Source: Thalassomonas viridans
GTDB taxonomy: Bacteria > Pseudomonadota > Gammaproteobacteria > Enterobacterales > Alteromonadaceae
NCBI RefSeq assembly: GCF_000948985.2
Contig: NZ_CP059733.1
Coordinates: 5,890,001-5,954,000 of the forward strand
Direction of reading: 5' to 3'
DNA length: 64,000 nt
This document shows positions 41,101 through 48,600 of the stretch, one piece after another. The notes under the pieces were generated by a model. The model was not told the origin of the DNA. It made no database searches and was given only the letters and a program-made list of their open reading frames with translations. Within the stretch, counting starts at the first letter, position 1. Every line of letters starts with the position of its first letter. Position numbers and translations under genes: made by a program.

Positions 41101-41666
41101 AATTTCTCTAAAGTCACAAAAATTATAATTGGTAGGCTATACATAAAGAACAAAAACATTATTCTGTAAAAACAATGAATTAAAAACATAAACCAGATAT
41201 AGCGTGTTGGTATTTTTGTCAAACCACCTGATACTCCGTTAGGAGTAGAGTGAGATAAATATTCTAAACAGATCGCTTTATGAAAATCTTTATCTGTATG
41301 ATTTTCACATACACTTAGCACTTGCCCATATTCAGTTTCTATATTTTTATCTGCTGGAGTTTTTATTGCCCTTTGATAAATTCCACTTAAAGTTTCATAG
41401 CATTCTTTAATCAAGGCAGCCCTTTCTTTAAAACTTAGAGCACTAGTAAAGCTAGAAATAATCAAAACCATAACAGAGAACACTACCCATGCAACACCTG
41501 AATACTCGCTTGTTGCGTTAAATTTTAAATAATATACAGATACAAAAACCGCAAAAAGAGAATACCAAAGCAAAATAACTTGTGCTTGAAAAGCATTTGC
41601 CAACAAGCGTTTTTCAGTTTGGATTCGTGCTTTTCTTGTCCACCAAATACTATCAGGTAATGACAT
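41097..41666 (-). CDS. SLATT-like membrane effector, coupled to the RT
   Basis: The 189-residue protein has an N-terminal charged helix (WWTRKARIQTEKRLLANAF), two adjoining membrane helices (about 29-47 and 57-75), a long cytoplasmic helical part and a C-terminal hydrophobic pair (YIWFMFLIHCFYRIMFLFFMYSL region). This is the layout of SLATT domains, two-helix pore-type effectors of conflict systems, one subfamily of which has been described with reverse transcriptases. The assignment is from architecture, not from a profile match. AAGGA precedes the start; the stop overlaps the RT start as ATGA. A structured RNA element ends 18 bases upstream of its start. Confidence 0.75.
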   Translation of the reverse strand: MSLPDSIWWTRKARIQTEKRLLANAFQAQVILLWYSLFAVFVSVYYLKFNATSEYSGVAWVVFSVMVLIISSFTSALSFKERAALIKECYETLSGIYQRAIKTPADKNIETEYGQVLSVCENHTDKDFHKAICLEYLSHSTPNGVSGGLTKIPTRYIWFMFLIHCFYRIMFLFFMYSLPIIIFVTLEKL

Positions 41667-41684
41667 TACTTTTCCTTAATAAAG

Positions 41685-41815
41685 TTGTTCCAGAGTGTCT
41701 ATTTTAGTAAGTGTAAAACCCAATAATGGGTCAGTCCGAAGACTAAGAGCCTAAACTCTTCTGAATTAGTTGCACCCACAAAGTGGATGGCCGCAAGCGG
41801 CACACTCTGGAACAA
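41685..41815 (-). ncRNA. Structured RNA element upstream of the SLATT-RT operon
   Basis: A perfect 14-bp inverted repeat (41685-41698 with 41802-41815) closes 103 nt holding five hairpins: GCCG-CGGC (41790-41801), CCAC-GTGG (41776-41786), AAGAG-CTCTT (41745-41760), AGTC-GACT (41733-41744) and ACCCA-TGGGT (41718-41731). On the minus strand the AGUC/GACU hairpin has a C(UUCG)G tetraloop, a strong sign that the RNA is read in the operon direction. It ends just before the SLATT Shine-Dalgarno. RT defence systems (retrons, DRT2, DRT9) use ncRNAs placed like this as template or cofactor. A cis-regulatory leader is the alternative. Confidence 0.75.
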
Positions 41816-42025
41816 AACCCTTCTCTTACTCAAACACCAATATCTGAATTATTACTCATATTAAATATTGGTTTCTATCTAACAAAAAGAGTAAACGCTT
41901 CTACCTATATTTATTCACTACATTACAAAAATAAAGGCTAGACATAAGTCAACACCCGCTTTAACTACTATTCATTGCTTTACATCAAAACGCCCACTAG
42001 TATACAAACCTAAAATGGAATCAAA
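41816..42025. other. Divergent promoter region of the RT operon and second Crp/Fnr gene
   Basis: AT-rich, no gene. ACCAATAT at 41836-41843 is repeated in inverted form at 41865-41872, which may frame the operon promoter. From about 41996 (CTAGTATACAAA) it aligns with the region before the first Crp/Fnr gene. Confidence 0.5.
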
Positions 42026-42041
42026 TGTCCGCTACAGGACA
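42026..42041 (+). promoter_or_regulatory. TGTCC-N6-GGACA palindrome before the second Crp/Fnr gene
   Basis: The half-sites and spacing are the same as at 34912-34927, while the spacer differs (GCTACA against CTCATA). Conservation of the arms but not the spacer argues for a protein-binding site. Confidence 0.65.
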
Positions 42042-42109
42042 TAAAAGATAGATTGGATGAAAGTAAAATCGTTTTCTTTCACTCCACACCTCAAAACAGG
42101 GAATCAAGT

Positions 42110-42844
42110 TTGGATCATTTGGCATTTGCTGAAAAAATCTGTTGGCCAACGGACTTATCAGCCCCACTTAAACAACAGCTCATCAGCAGCGCAAAAATCA
42201 TCAACATTTCAGGAAACGACGGGCTGATAAACTCCAATTTAGCCCACCAGGGCATCAGCTATATTCTTGAAGGCACTATGACCATTTGCCTGCAAACGCC
42301 CAACCTAAAAGCCATTAACAGCATAGTGAAATGCAAGGGTGAATGGTTTGGCAATTATGAGCCGCGCACCAGCGATTACACACCGTTTTTTATTACCGAA
42401 ATAGAGCCGGTAACGGTTATTCACTTTTCAACGGAAACCATTCACAGCCTGGCAAGTAAGCATATGGAAATGTATAAGTGGTTTCATTCTTTGTCTTTTT
42501 CCGCCAAAGCCAAATGGTTGCAGGCGCAAATTGTCAGTCATGAAAACATCACGGTACGGGTGGTGTATTTCCTGCTAGAGCTTAGTTCACACCTCAATTT
42601 TTTAGCCGGGCAAACGCCCCATATTTCAATCACCCAGCAACAAATTAGCCGCATCACCGGCATTACCCGGCAAAGGGTGAATGAGGTTATGAAAACCTTA
42701 GAAAAAGAAAAGCTGGTATCGCTTGAACGTCACTGTATTTACTTAACTGACATTGAACGGTTGGGTAAAAAGTTAGACGGCATAGACTTAAGCATTAAAG
42801 ACCCGAGAGGCAAATTTGACCTGTCAGAAAGGTTCGTTTGTTAA
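42110..42844 (+). CDS. Crp/Fnr-family transcriptional regulator, copy 2
   Basis: The 244-residue paralogue of the 34997 gene has the same barrel (GISYILEGTMTICLQ, KGEWFGNYEP) and a nearly identical HTH (ISITQQQISRITGITRQRVNEVMK). The TTG start after CAGGGA matches the paralogue; an in-frame TTG at 42053 would add 19 residues, but the corresponding frame in copy 1 is broken by a stop. The two copies and their promoters flank the GH5 gene and the AT-rich island. It is followed by a structured RNA candidate and a secreted protein gene. Confidence 0.9.
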   Translation: MDHLAFAEKICWPTDLSAPLKQQLISSAKIINISGNDGLINSNLAHQGISYILEGTMTICLQTPNLKAINSIVKCKGEWFGNYEPRTSDYTPFFITEIEPVTVIHFSTETIHSLASKHMEMYKWFHSLSFSAKAKWLQAQIVSHENITVRVVYFLLELSSHLNFLAGQTPHISITQQQISRITGITRQRVNEVMKTLEKEKLVSLERHCIYLTDIERLGKKLDGIDLSIKDPRGKFDLSERFVC

Positions 42845-42904
42845 GGCAAACAACAAAGCAAATTCCCTAAATAATTCCTTCCGTTTCACCTTTATTTCAC
42901 ATCA

Positions 42905-43023
42905 GCCAGCTTAAACTTTGTCTATACAAGCTGGCCTTCTGCATGACCAATGCAGATCAGCGAATTATATTCATGGACAACCAAACTATAGTTTCCAACT
43001 AAAGCAGGGACGCTGCTTTTTTT
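42905..43023 (+). ncRNA. Candidate small RNA or leader with terminator
   Basis: Three successive hairpins are visible: GCCAGCTT/AAGCTGGC (42905-42935), TCTGCAT/ATGCAGA (42938-42956) and AAAGCAG/CTGCTTT (43001-43019). The last is followed by a T run, a complete intrinsic terminator. They lie in a 447-bp gap. This could be the 3' end of the Crp/Fnr transcript, a free sRNA, or an attenuator in the leader of the 43292 gene. A weak open frame through it (42918-43220) is not supported. The rest of the gap, 43024-43291, shows nothing clear. Confidence 0.45.
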
Positions 43024-43291
43024 ACCCACATCAGGCCATGCTTCTAAGTCTCTTCCTGAGCCAAACTGCTCCCCTTACTATGCAGCCTGAATCTAACAAC
43101 TTTTATAGCTCATTTGCCAGCACTGAAAATCTTGCTTACATCCATAACCGTATAATTTTCAGACAAATACAGTTACAGCAAATAAATCTATTACTATCCT
43201 GTAATAGTGAATATCCCTAAAGGTAAAACTACAGGGGCCCCTCTCCTAAAGAGTCACTATTTTAAAATCTTTAATTTATACGGAAATTCAA

Positions 43292-44053
43292 ATGAACTTA
43301 AAAAATAAAGCGCTTTTACTATCAACAACTCTATTAATGTCTGGCAGCCAACTTGCCTTAGCACAAGACAACAGCGACAGATTAACCAAGCTGTATCACA
43401 AGGCCGTTATAGACGCTTCTGTTGCGGAAAAAGATGAAATTAGCGACCAGCTTACCGCCATTACACCAGACAATAATAAGTTAGTGTGGAACAAAGAAAA
43501 GAATAAGATTTTAGTGGTTACCTGGAAATCACAATATGCTTACGAGAACTATATAAAACCTTATAACAAAACCTCAGATAAAGAAGCCTTTGTCACCTGG
43601 GTTACCGCCGTTCCAGAAGTTAAAGAATTTTGTACAAACTTCACCGAAAAAAAGAAAAAGGCAAACCAAAACAAACTAAATACCAGGCTTAAAAAGTTGC
43701 TGGGTTTAAATAGCACATGGGAGTACGACGTTTTCGTTGAACTGTGGGTATCTCCGGATGATCTTTTCCGTCCGTGTACCGACCCCGGCATTAACGATAC
43801 AACCTGTAATTTAAATTTCGGAGAGAGCACCCCAACGGTTAAGAATATTGCCGACTATAAGCGGTTCTACCAAAACCTATATTATTCAAGCTTTAGAGCA
43901 GCAGATAATATCGTGCCATGGACGGGGTTAGGCTACACCTATGACTGGGCCAGAAATAATACCGATGTAGGTATGAGTGAATTTATTATCGTGCCAAGCG
44001 GTGAGTATGAAATAAATAAAGTTACAACTACTGCCGAATATTGCAAAGCCTAG
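43292..44053 (+). CDS. Secreted protein of unknown function
   Basis: The 253-residue protein has a clear signal peptide (LLLSTTLLMSGSQLALAQ). The mature part has four or five cysteines (EFCTNF, FRPCTDP, TTCNLNFG, AEYCKA) and is rich in Asn, Lys, Tyr and Trp, suggesting a compact disulfide-bonded domain. No family recognised. It follows the second Crp/Fnr-type regulator, as the GH5 gene follows the first, so it may be a regulon member. Convergent with a PEP-CTERM gene. Confidence 0.75.
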   Translation: MNLKNKALLLSTTLLMSGSQLALAQDNSDRLTKLYHKAVIDASVAEKDEISDQLTAITPDNNKLVWNKEKNKILVVTWKSQYAYENYIKPYNKTSDKEAFVTWVTAVPEVKEFCTNFTEKKKKANQNKLNTRLKKLLGLNSTWEYDVFVELWVSPDDLFRPCTDPGINDTTCNLNFGESTPTVKNIADYKRFYQNLYYSSFRAADNIVPWTGLGYTYDWARNNTDVGMSEFIIVPSGEYEINKVTTTAEYCKA

Positions 44054-44062
44054 CGCAGGCAG

Positions 44063-44090
44063 ATGAAGCATGGAACTCTCCATGCTTCAT
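44063..44090. terminator. Hairpin between convergent genes
   Basis: A perfect 12-bp stem (ATGAAGCATGGA and complement) with a 4-base loop lies just after the stop of the 43292 gene. Confidence 0.75.
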
Positions 44091-44175
44091 ATTCCGGCTG
44101 ATCATCACCCGTGATTCCGATTCCTGGTAATCACCTTTTCCCGGCGTTATTCAGCCCTATTCAACAGCAATAAAA

Positions 44176-44862
44176 TTAACTTTTTCTACGCAGGCATAAT
44201 GGCAAGGCAAGCAGAATAAATAACCCAAGCGTGCCAGGTTCAGGCACCGACGCCGTCAACTGCTGCATGGCAACGGCCGCAGAGTCTGAACTGATTAAAA
44301 ATGCCGGATTAGTCGCCTGAAATATAAACTCATTTTTAAGGCCCCAAAATGTTGGCTGCAAGGCACTAAAAGGTAAATCATTGTGCAGGTCAACTGGCAA
44401 ATCAACCATACCAACACTGGTCTCAGAAAACTCTTCAACGCTGCTTGCGCCGAACTTTCCTGTGCCGAAAGCCAGAGAATACCAGCCCGCCTCTAAAGTA
44501 AGTGAAAAGTCTGCCATCGAATAGCCGAACTCACTTGTTAACGCCAATGTGGTAGTGGCAATAACATCATCGCCAGACAAGTCAATCGTGTCTGGCATGT
44601 CAGACTCAGAACTTAGCGCAACAAAAGCCGCAAAAAGATTTACCGGCTGGCCGGAAGTAGCGAAAAAGCCACCAAGAGAAGCTATTTCTGTAGTTTCGGT
44701 CAGTTCAAAATTATGGTGAAGATATATATCATTACTGATGCCGTTAGTACCATACCCCAGCATAGGGTCAACATTACCGGTGGCGGTTTGCACAATAAAC
44801 GATGCGTTAGCAGTGAGAGAAAACACCATAAGCAGGGCAGACAGAATTAACGATTTGATCAT
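44176..44862 (-). CDS. PEP-CTERM secreted protein
   Basis: The 228-residue protein has a signal peptide (LILSALLMVFSLTANA) and a C-terminal VPEPGTLGLFILLALPLCLRR sorting signal for exosortase. The central beta-rich region is typical of PEP-CTERM proteins (SLGGFFATSGQPVNLFAAF, LTLEAGWYSLAFGTG). The start is ATG at 44862 with GGAG; the preceding TTG is less likely. A sigma-54 type promoter lies about 50 bp upstream, as for the other two PEP-CTERM genes. Confidence 0.88.
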   Translation of the reverse strand: MIKSLILSALLMVFSLTANASFIVQTATGNVDPMLGYGTNGISNDIYLHHNFELTETTEIASLGGFFATSGQPVNLFAAFVALSSESDMPDTIDLSGDDVIATTTLALTSEFGYSMADFSLTLEAGWYSLAFGTGKFGASSVEEFSETSVGMVDLPVDLHNDLPFSALQPTFWGLKNEFIFQATNPAFLISSDSAAVAMQQLTASVPEPGTLGLFILLALPLCLRRKS

Positions 44863-44910
44863 CAACGACTCCTTTATTTTTATTTTTTCTGTTTAGATCA
44901 GCCCTCGCCC

Positions 44911-44926
44911 AGCAAAAAACACACCA
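44911..44926 (-). promoter_or_regulatory. Sigma-54 (RpoN) type promoter before the third PEP-CTERM gene
   Basis: On the minus strand TGGTGTGTTTTTTGCT keeps TGG, the following G and TTGCT of the consensus, with GG and GC exactly 12 bp apart. It lies about 50 bp from the start codon. Confidence 0.65.
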
Positions 44927-45244
44927 AAAACATATACCCATAAAAATCAACAACTTAACAACGACATAAAATCACAAAGTTAAAATTCTGTAAAAAATAA
45001 TGACATTTATTTACAAAACAGCGCCCCCTTCAAGGGTGAACCGCCATGGTAAAATCATGAGCAGCGAGAGTTAACACACGGCAACTTTAATCAACCGTAG
45101 AAGGAAAGTACCTGCATCAAGTTACCGGCCAAACATATTCAAATAAACTCAAACTAAGGCAAAAACGCTGCTGTTTCCCAACCCTTTCCCTTAGCTATTT
45201 TTTTCCGCCAGGTTGCCTAAACAACAAAAATACAGGCATAACTA
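44927..45244. other. Intergenic stretch, no gene seen
   Basis: About 320 bp of AT-rich DNA between the sigma-54 site and the next leftward gene. No credible open frame or strong hairpin was found. Confidence 0.5.
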
Positions 45245-46348
45245 TCAGTCGTCGTCATCTTCCTCAGGCATGGGATTCCAGTCAAAATGCGCCCGCACCA
45301 GGCCATGATCCGAAGCCCCTTCTTCCTCGAAAGATTCCCGGTTTAAATGATCGTTGTACACCTCCAATTCACGGAACGACCAGAAGCGCTTGATGGAATG
45401 ATCATAAAACTCCTCAGACACCAGAATATGATCCAAACTCTCCAGCTTATGCTTGTAGATATGGGTGTAATAAACATGCCGCGACGAGCGATATTGTTGC
45501 AGCCGGTCGGCGGCATAAAGCCCTTTGTCAGACGTGCGCCCGGCCCTGCTCTTTTCCGCCACCCGGTAACTTGGCTGATCAGAAAGCAGTTCATTGGTTA
45601 CCGACTGGGTATCGTCATTAAGATCCCCCAGCACCACTACCGGCGAAATCTCATCTTCGTCTTCTGCTTTCATCACCCCGTCCAGCATGGCGCGTATCGC
45701 CGCCGCTTCCATAATTCTGCGGATATGAGAAACGGCCGACGTGGCTATTTTCGCATGATGCCTGAGCACCTTAGGCTGCGGTGCGGCAAAGCTGATGCGG
45801 GCCGGTCCTTTCGATTTTAAATGCGCCACATAAATGGAAATTTCCGGCGGTTTGGGGCTGCGCCCTTGCGGCTGAATTTTCACATGTAACACCGGGCGTG
45901 AAAAGTTGTTGACGGTAACGGTGATCTCTTCTTCGGCGCCGCTGCTTTCACGTAACTTGTCAAAGCTGAAATTTTCCGGAAAGGCTTCAATCCATTCGCC
46001 CTCCCCCACCACAATAGAGTCACCGTGGCGGTCTTTTCTCACCGCCAGCGCCACCTGGGGTTTGCCCTTGCCGGGCGCACTGCGGGCAATCAAATCATAA
46101 TCGTTTTCCAGCTCCGCCTGCATAAACACCTCTTGCAGTGCCTGCACGCTCCATAACTCCTGAAACGCAATCACGTCGGCATCAAGGCGGCGCACCTGCC
46201 TGGCAATCCAGTCAATCTTGTCGCCGTAAGCTTGCCTGCCTACGGCATCGTCCGGATACGGCGCTTTGTTGGAATAGGTCAAACCGCCGGGAATTTGCAA
46301 ATTCAATAAATTGAAGGTCGCGAAACTCATATCCCTCATATTTGGCAT
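45245..46348 (-). CDS. Endonuclease/exonuclease/phosphatase family protein
   Basis: The 367-residue EEP-fold hydrolase has no signal peptide. The fold is marked by SFATFNLLNLQ (first Asn), DVIAFQELWSVQ (metal Glu), IYVAHLKSKG, VVLGDLNDDTQS (Asp/Asn) and ASDHGLVRAHF (catalytic Asp-His). Members act on nucleic acids, phosphoinositides or sphingomyelin. The start at 46348 has AAGGAG; a TTG six bases upstream is rejected. It stands alone, and the true substrate cannot be assigned. Confidence 0.88.
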   Translation of the reverse strand: MPNMRDMSFATFNLLNLQIPGGLTYSNKAPYPDDAVGRQAYGDKIDWIARQVRRLDADVIAFQELWSVQALQEVFMQAELENDYDLIARSAPGKGKPQVALAVRKDRHGDSIVVGEGEWIEAFPENFSFDKLRESSGAEEEITVTVNNFSRPVLHVKIQPQGRSPKPPEISIYVAHLKSKGPARISFAAPQPKVLRHHAKIATSAVSHIRRIMEAAAIRAMLDGVMKAEDEDEISPVVVLGDLNDDTQSVTNELLSDQPSYRVAEKSRAGRTSDKGLYAADRLQQYRSSRHVYYTHIYKHKLESLDHILVSEEFYDHSIKRFWSFRELEVYNDHLNRESFEEEGASDHGLVRAHFDWNPMPEEDDDD

Positions 46349-46825
46349 AATCAACTCCTTCTCTTATTCAAAGGCATGGGTTTTAAACAACCCATAGCAC
46401 TAGTTTGAATATAGGCATAAAACCGCCTGATTTCAGCCGATTATTGAATTTACCGGCAGAGCAGCCAAACAGGGTTTTTAAGGCGCTATTCACGCCAATT
46501 ACATGGCAACAAAAAACAACACTTTTTTCAGTAAATAAAGCGGCATTTCTGTTGATTTATCCACCCTGGCAGACTATTACTTATACAGGTTAAAACAAAA
46601 GGAGGAGCCTCAAAAAAAACCAGTTTAAAGAGAGCATAAACATGTGTGCTGACCCGGCTATTCACCGCCTTATTTGCCCTTAGCTTTTTGCTTTACAAAT
46701 AAGGTAAAAACGAAGCAGGCAAAAGGCCAAACAACCCAATAGCGGGCCAGATAATCAGGCGCTACCTCCAGGTGATGACGACACCCAAAGGTAGCTAACC
46801 ACAATCGATAACAGGAGTATCAATC
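46349..46825. other. Intergenic stretch with one hairpin, no gene supported
   Basis: About 480 bp. CCTTATTTG at 46668-46676 pairs with CAAATAAGG at 46696-46704. A 62-codon open frame at 46405 has no ribosome-binding site and no recognisable features. The promoter of the following small-gene pair should lie near the right end. Confidence 0.5.
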
Positions 46826-47014
46826 ATGGCTAACATTAATGATATGCCAGAGTTGCACTCGGTTAAAGTTTATTTAACAGATAGTATACCAACCCGGCCA
46901 CCCAGCCGACCGCCAAGCCCACCCACCAGCGAAAGCATTCCGCGCACCAACAAAAGCACCTTACCCGCCAGCCACCGGCAAGCAAACGTTAACGGAGGAT
47001 ATCATCATGTCTAA
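46826..47014 (+). CDS. Small proline/serine-rich protein, first of a two-gene cassette
   Basis: The 62-residue frame is preceded by ACAGGAGT at good spacing. The N-terminus (MANINDMPELHSVKVYLTDS) is ordinary; the middle is a Pro/Ser-rich stretch (TRPPSRPPSPPTSES) and the end is basic and polar. The last codons overlap the next start by 8 bases. No family recognised. The leader-like N-terminus plus low-complexity core could suggest a modified peptide precursor, but no maturase gene is near. Confidence 0.55.
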   Translation: MANINDMPELHSVKVYLTDSIPTRPPSRPPSPPTSESIPRTNKSTLPASHRQANVNGGYHHV

Positions 47015-47306
47015 ATTCCACCTTTGCGAAGACGAAGCGAAAATAAGTGAGTTTTCCAGCGACCTGATCACCCTGTGTGACGAATTTGGCGAGTTCAGCG
47101 ACGAGTGCGCCTTTATCTGCGACGCTTTTGCCGCCGTGGCGAGTGAGCCGGAATGCATCAATGAAGACATCAGCGAAGGTTTTCGCCACGTCAGCTACCG
47201 GCTGAAATGTCAGGTGAAGGACTATTACCAGCGGATAAACCAGCTTCATATGGCTTTTCACGGTCACCTGCAACAGGCGGACACCAACCCGGACGACGAT
47301 GATTAA
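47007..47306 (+). CDS. Small acidic cysteine-containing protein, second of the cassette
   Basis: The 99-residue soluble, acidic, helical protein has five cysteines (HLCEDE, TLCDEF, DECAFICDAF, EPECINED) and an Asp-rich end (NPDDDD). GGAGGA lies inside the preceding gene, and the starts overlap by 8 bp, so translation is coupled. Not recognised. Cys spacing could bind a metal. Confidence 0.7.
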   Translation: MSKFHLCEDEAKISEFSSDLITLCDEFGEFSDECAFICDAFAAVASEPECINEDISEGFRHVSYRLKCQVKDYYQRINQLHMAFHGHLQQADTNPDDDD

Positions 47307-47343
47307 GCCCCAATAACAGCAATAGCCAAAAGCAACAGGCACA

Positions 47344-47376
47344 AAAGGCAGACAAACAAGACGTTTGCCTGCCTTT
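47344..47376 (+). terminator. Terminator after the small-gene cassette
   Basis: AAAGGCAG and CTGCCTTT pair and the stem continues inwards (CAAAC/GTTTG) after one mismatch. It is 38 bp past the stop of the second small gene. Confidence 0.75.
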
Positions 47377-47534
47377 ACCGCCCTACCATCCGCCCGGTTC
47401 TTTCGAGCCGGGCAATATTCCCGTTATTCATCCATATTCATCTTTAAATTTCTACCGGAATAGGTAAAAATCGTAGCCGTAACAACTATTATCCTTTACA
47501 TATCAACAACTAATAAAAACAATAAGGAAGTAGC

Positions 47535-48518
47535 ATGAAGTTGTGGTTTATTACCGCCCTGTGCCTTTGCCTGACAGCAACATCAGCATTTGCAGATACG
47601 CCAAACGAAAGCAGGCATTATTACCCCTTAAACGACCACAACAAAAAACTGGTATTTTACAGCAATATTGAGGTGAACCTGCACCATTTCCTGTACGAAC
47701 TGGCCCGGGACGAAAACCAGTTGCAGCAGCTGCAAAATAACCCGGCGCTCACCAACAAGCAAAAAGCCCGTTTTAGCCATGCCGCGCAGTTTTATAAAAC
47801 CCGCTATATCGACAAAAAAGAACATCTGGTGTGGTCTGACGCCGAACTTGGCCGCTTTACCGCCCTGCTAAACAACAGAGCCACCCCGGAAAATAACAAC
47901 AGCGAGCTGCAACAGATTTTTCACGACCTGCTGCCGCTATACCAACAAAGCTTATGGCCGCAGCATTTCAAACAAAACCAGCACTGGCAGCGCCAGCTGG
48001 CAACAAAGCTCGACAAGTACGGCCAGCAAATTCAAACCGCCCTTGAGCAGGCCTTTCAAAGCCCCCTGGTTGTCATAGCACAGCACCCGGTAGACATAGT
48101 GTATAAGGCGGGGATCAGGCAAGGAGCCTACACCACAGGGCGCGTTCCCCACACCACAATCAACAGCACAGATGCCGACTATGCCGGTTGGGCGGCGCTG
48201 GAAATGCTTTTCCATGAACTCTCGCATGCCGTTGCCGTAAACCGCAACAGCAAACTTAGCCAGTTGATTAAAGCAGAATTTACCGACTCAAAAGTACGGG
48301 TATGGCACCCGATCCTGTTTTATACCGTGGCGCAGGTTGTTAAACAGGCCATTGCTGCCGAACATCCAAACTACGTCTCTTATGCCGGCAAACAAGATTT
48401 ATATATGCAAGGCTGGGGAGTCGATGAAGCCGTATTAATAAAATACTGGCAGCCTTATTTAGAGGGCAAGGTCACCATGGCCCAGGCGATTAAAAACCTG
48501 GCCAGGCATTACCCCTGA
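47535..48518 (+). CDS. Secreted putative zinc metalloprotease-like protein
   Basis: The 327-residue protein has a signal peptide (ALCLCLTATSAFA) and is rich in Gln, Asn and His. In the C-terminal half, MLFHELSHAVAVNRNSK holds an HExxH motif (HELSH) in a helix, typical of zincin metallopeptidases. A downstream Glu in WGVDEAVLIKYW or earlier could be the third ligand (uncertain). Shine-Dalgarno AAGGAAG. It is not assigned to a family, and whether it is a protease is inference. Confidence 0.75.
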   Translation: MKLWFITALCLCLTATSAFADTPNESRHYYPLNDHNKKLVFYSNIEVNLHHFLYELARDENQLQQLQNNPALTNKQKARFSHAAQFYKTRYIDKKEHLVWSDAELGRFTALLNNRATPENNNSELQQIFHDLLPLYQQSLWPQHFKQNQHWQRQLATKLDKYGQQIQTALEQAFQSPLVVIAQHPVDIVYKAGIRQGAYTTGRVPHTTINSTDADYAGWAALEMLFHELSHAVAVNRNSKLSQLIKAEFTDSKVRVWHPILFYTVAQVVKQAIAAEHPNYVSYAGKQDLYMQGWGVDEAVLIKYWQPYLEGKVTMAQAIKNLARHYP

Positions 48519-48600
48519 ATTTTTTATCAAAAAAATCAAGGGTAGCGTTCCGAAGCATCTATGGGAATCACTATAAGCTATAATGACAACAGGAGGTATT

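Noticed and set aside
41685..41815. Inverted repeat near the RT as an integron attC site
   Set aside because: The ends read GTTCC...GGAAC, not GTTRRRY...RYYYAAC, no integrase gene is near, and the interior has several hairpins rather than one imperfect palindrome.
39772..41815. Classic retron with msr-msd
   Set aside because: The upstream RNA has a long closing stem, but it precedes a second gene, shows no single long msd hairpin with a conserved branching G, and the RT does not show the retron motifs I know.
42918..43220. 100-codon open frame between the Crp/Fnr gene and the secreted protein
   Set aside because: No plausible ribosome site or domain, and it runs through two hairpins and an intrinsic terminator.
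46405..46593. 62-codon open frame upstream of the small-gene cassette
   Set aside because: No Shine-Dalgarno sequence and composition not protein-like.
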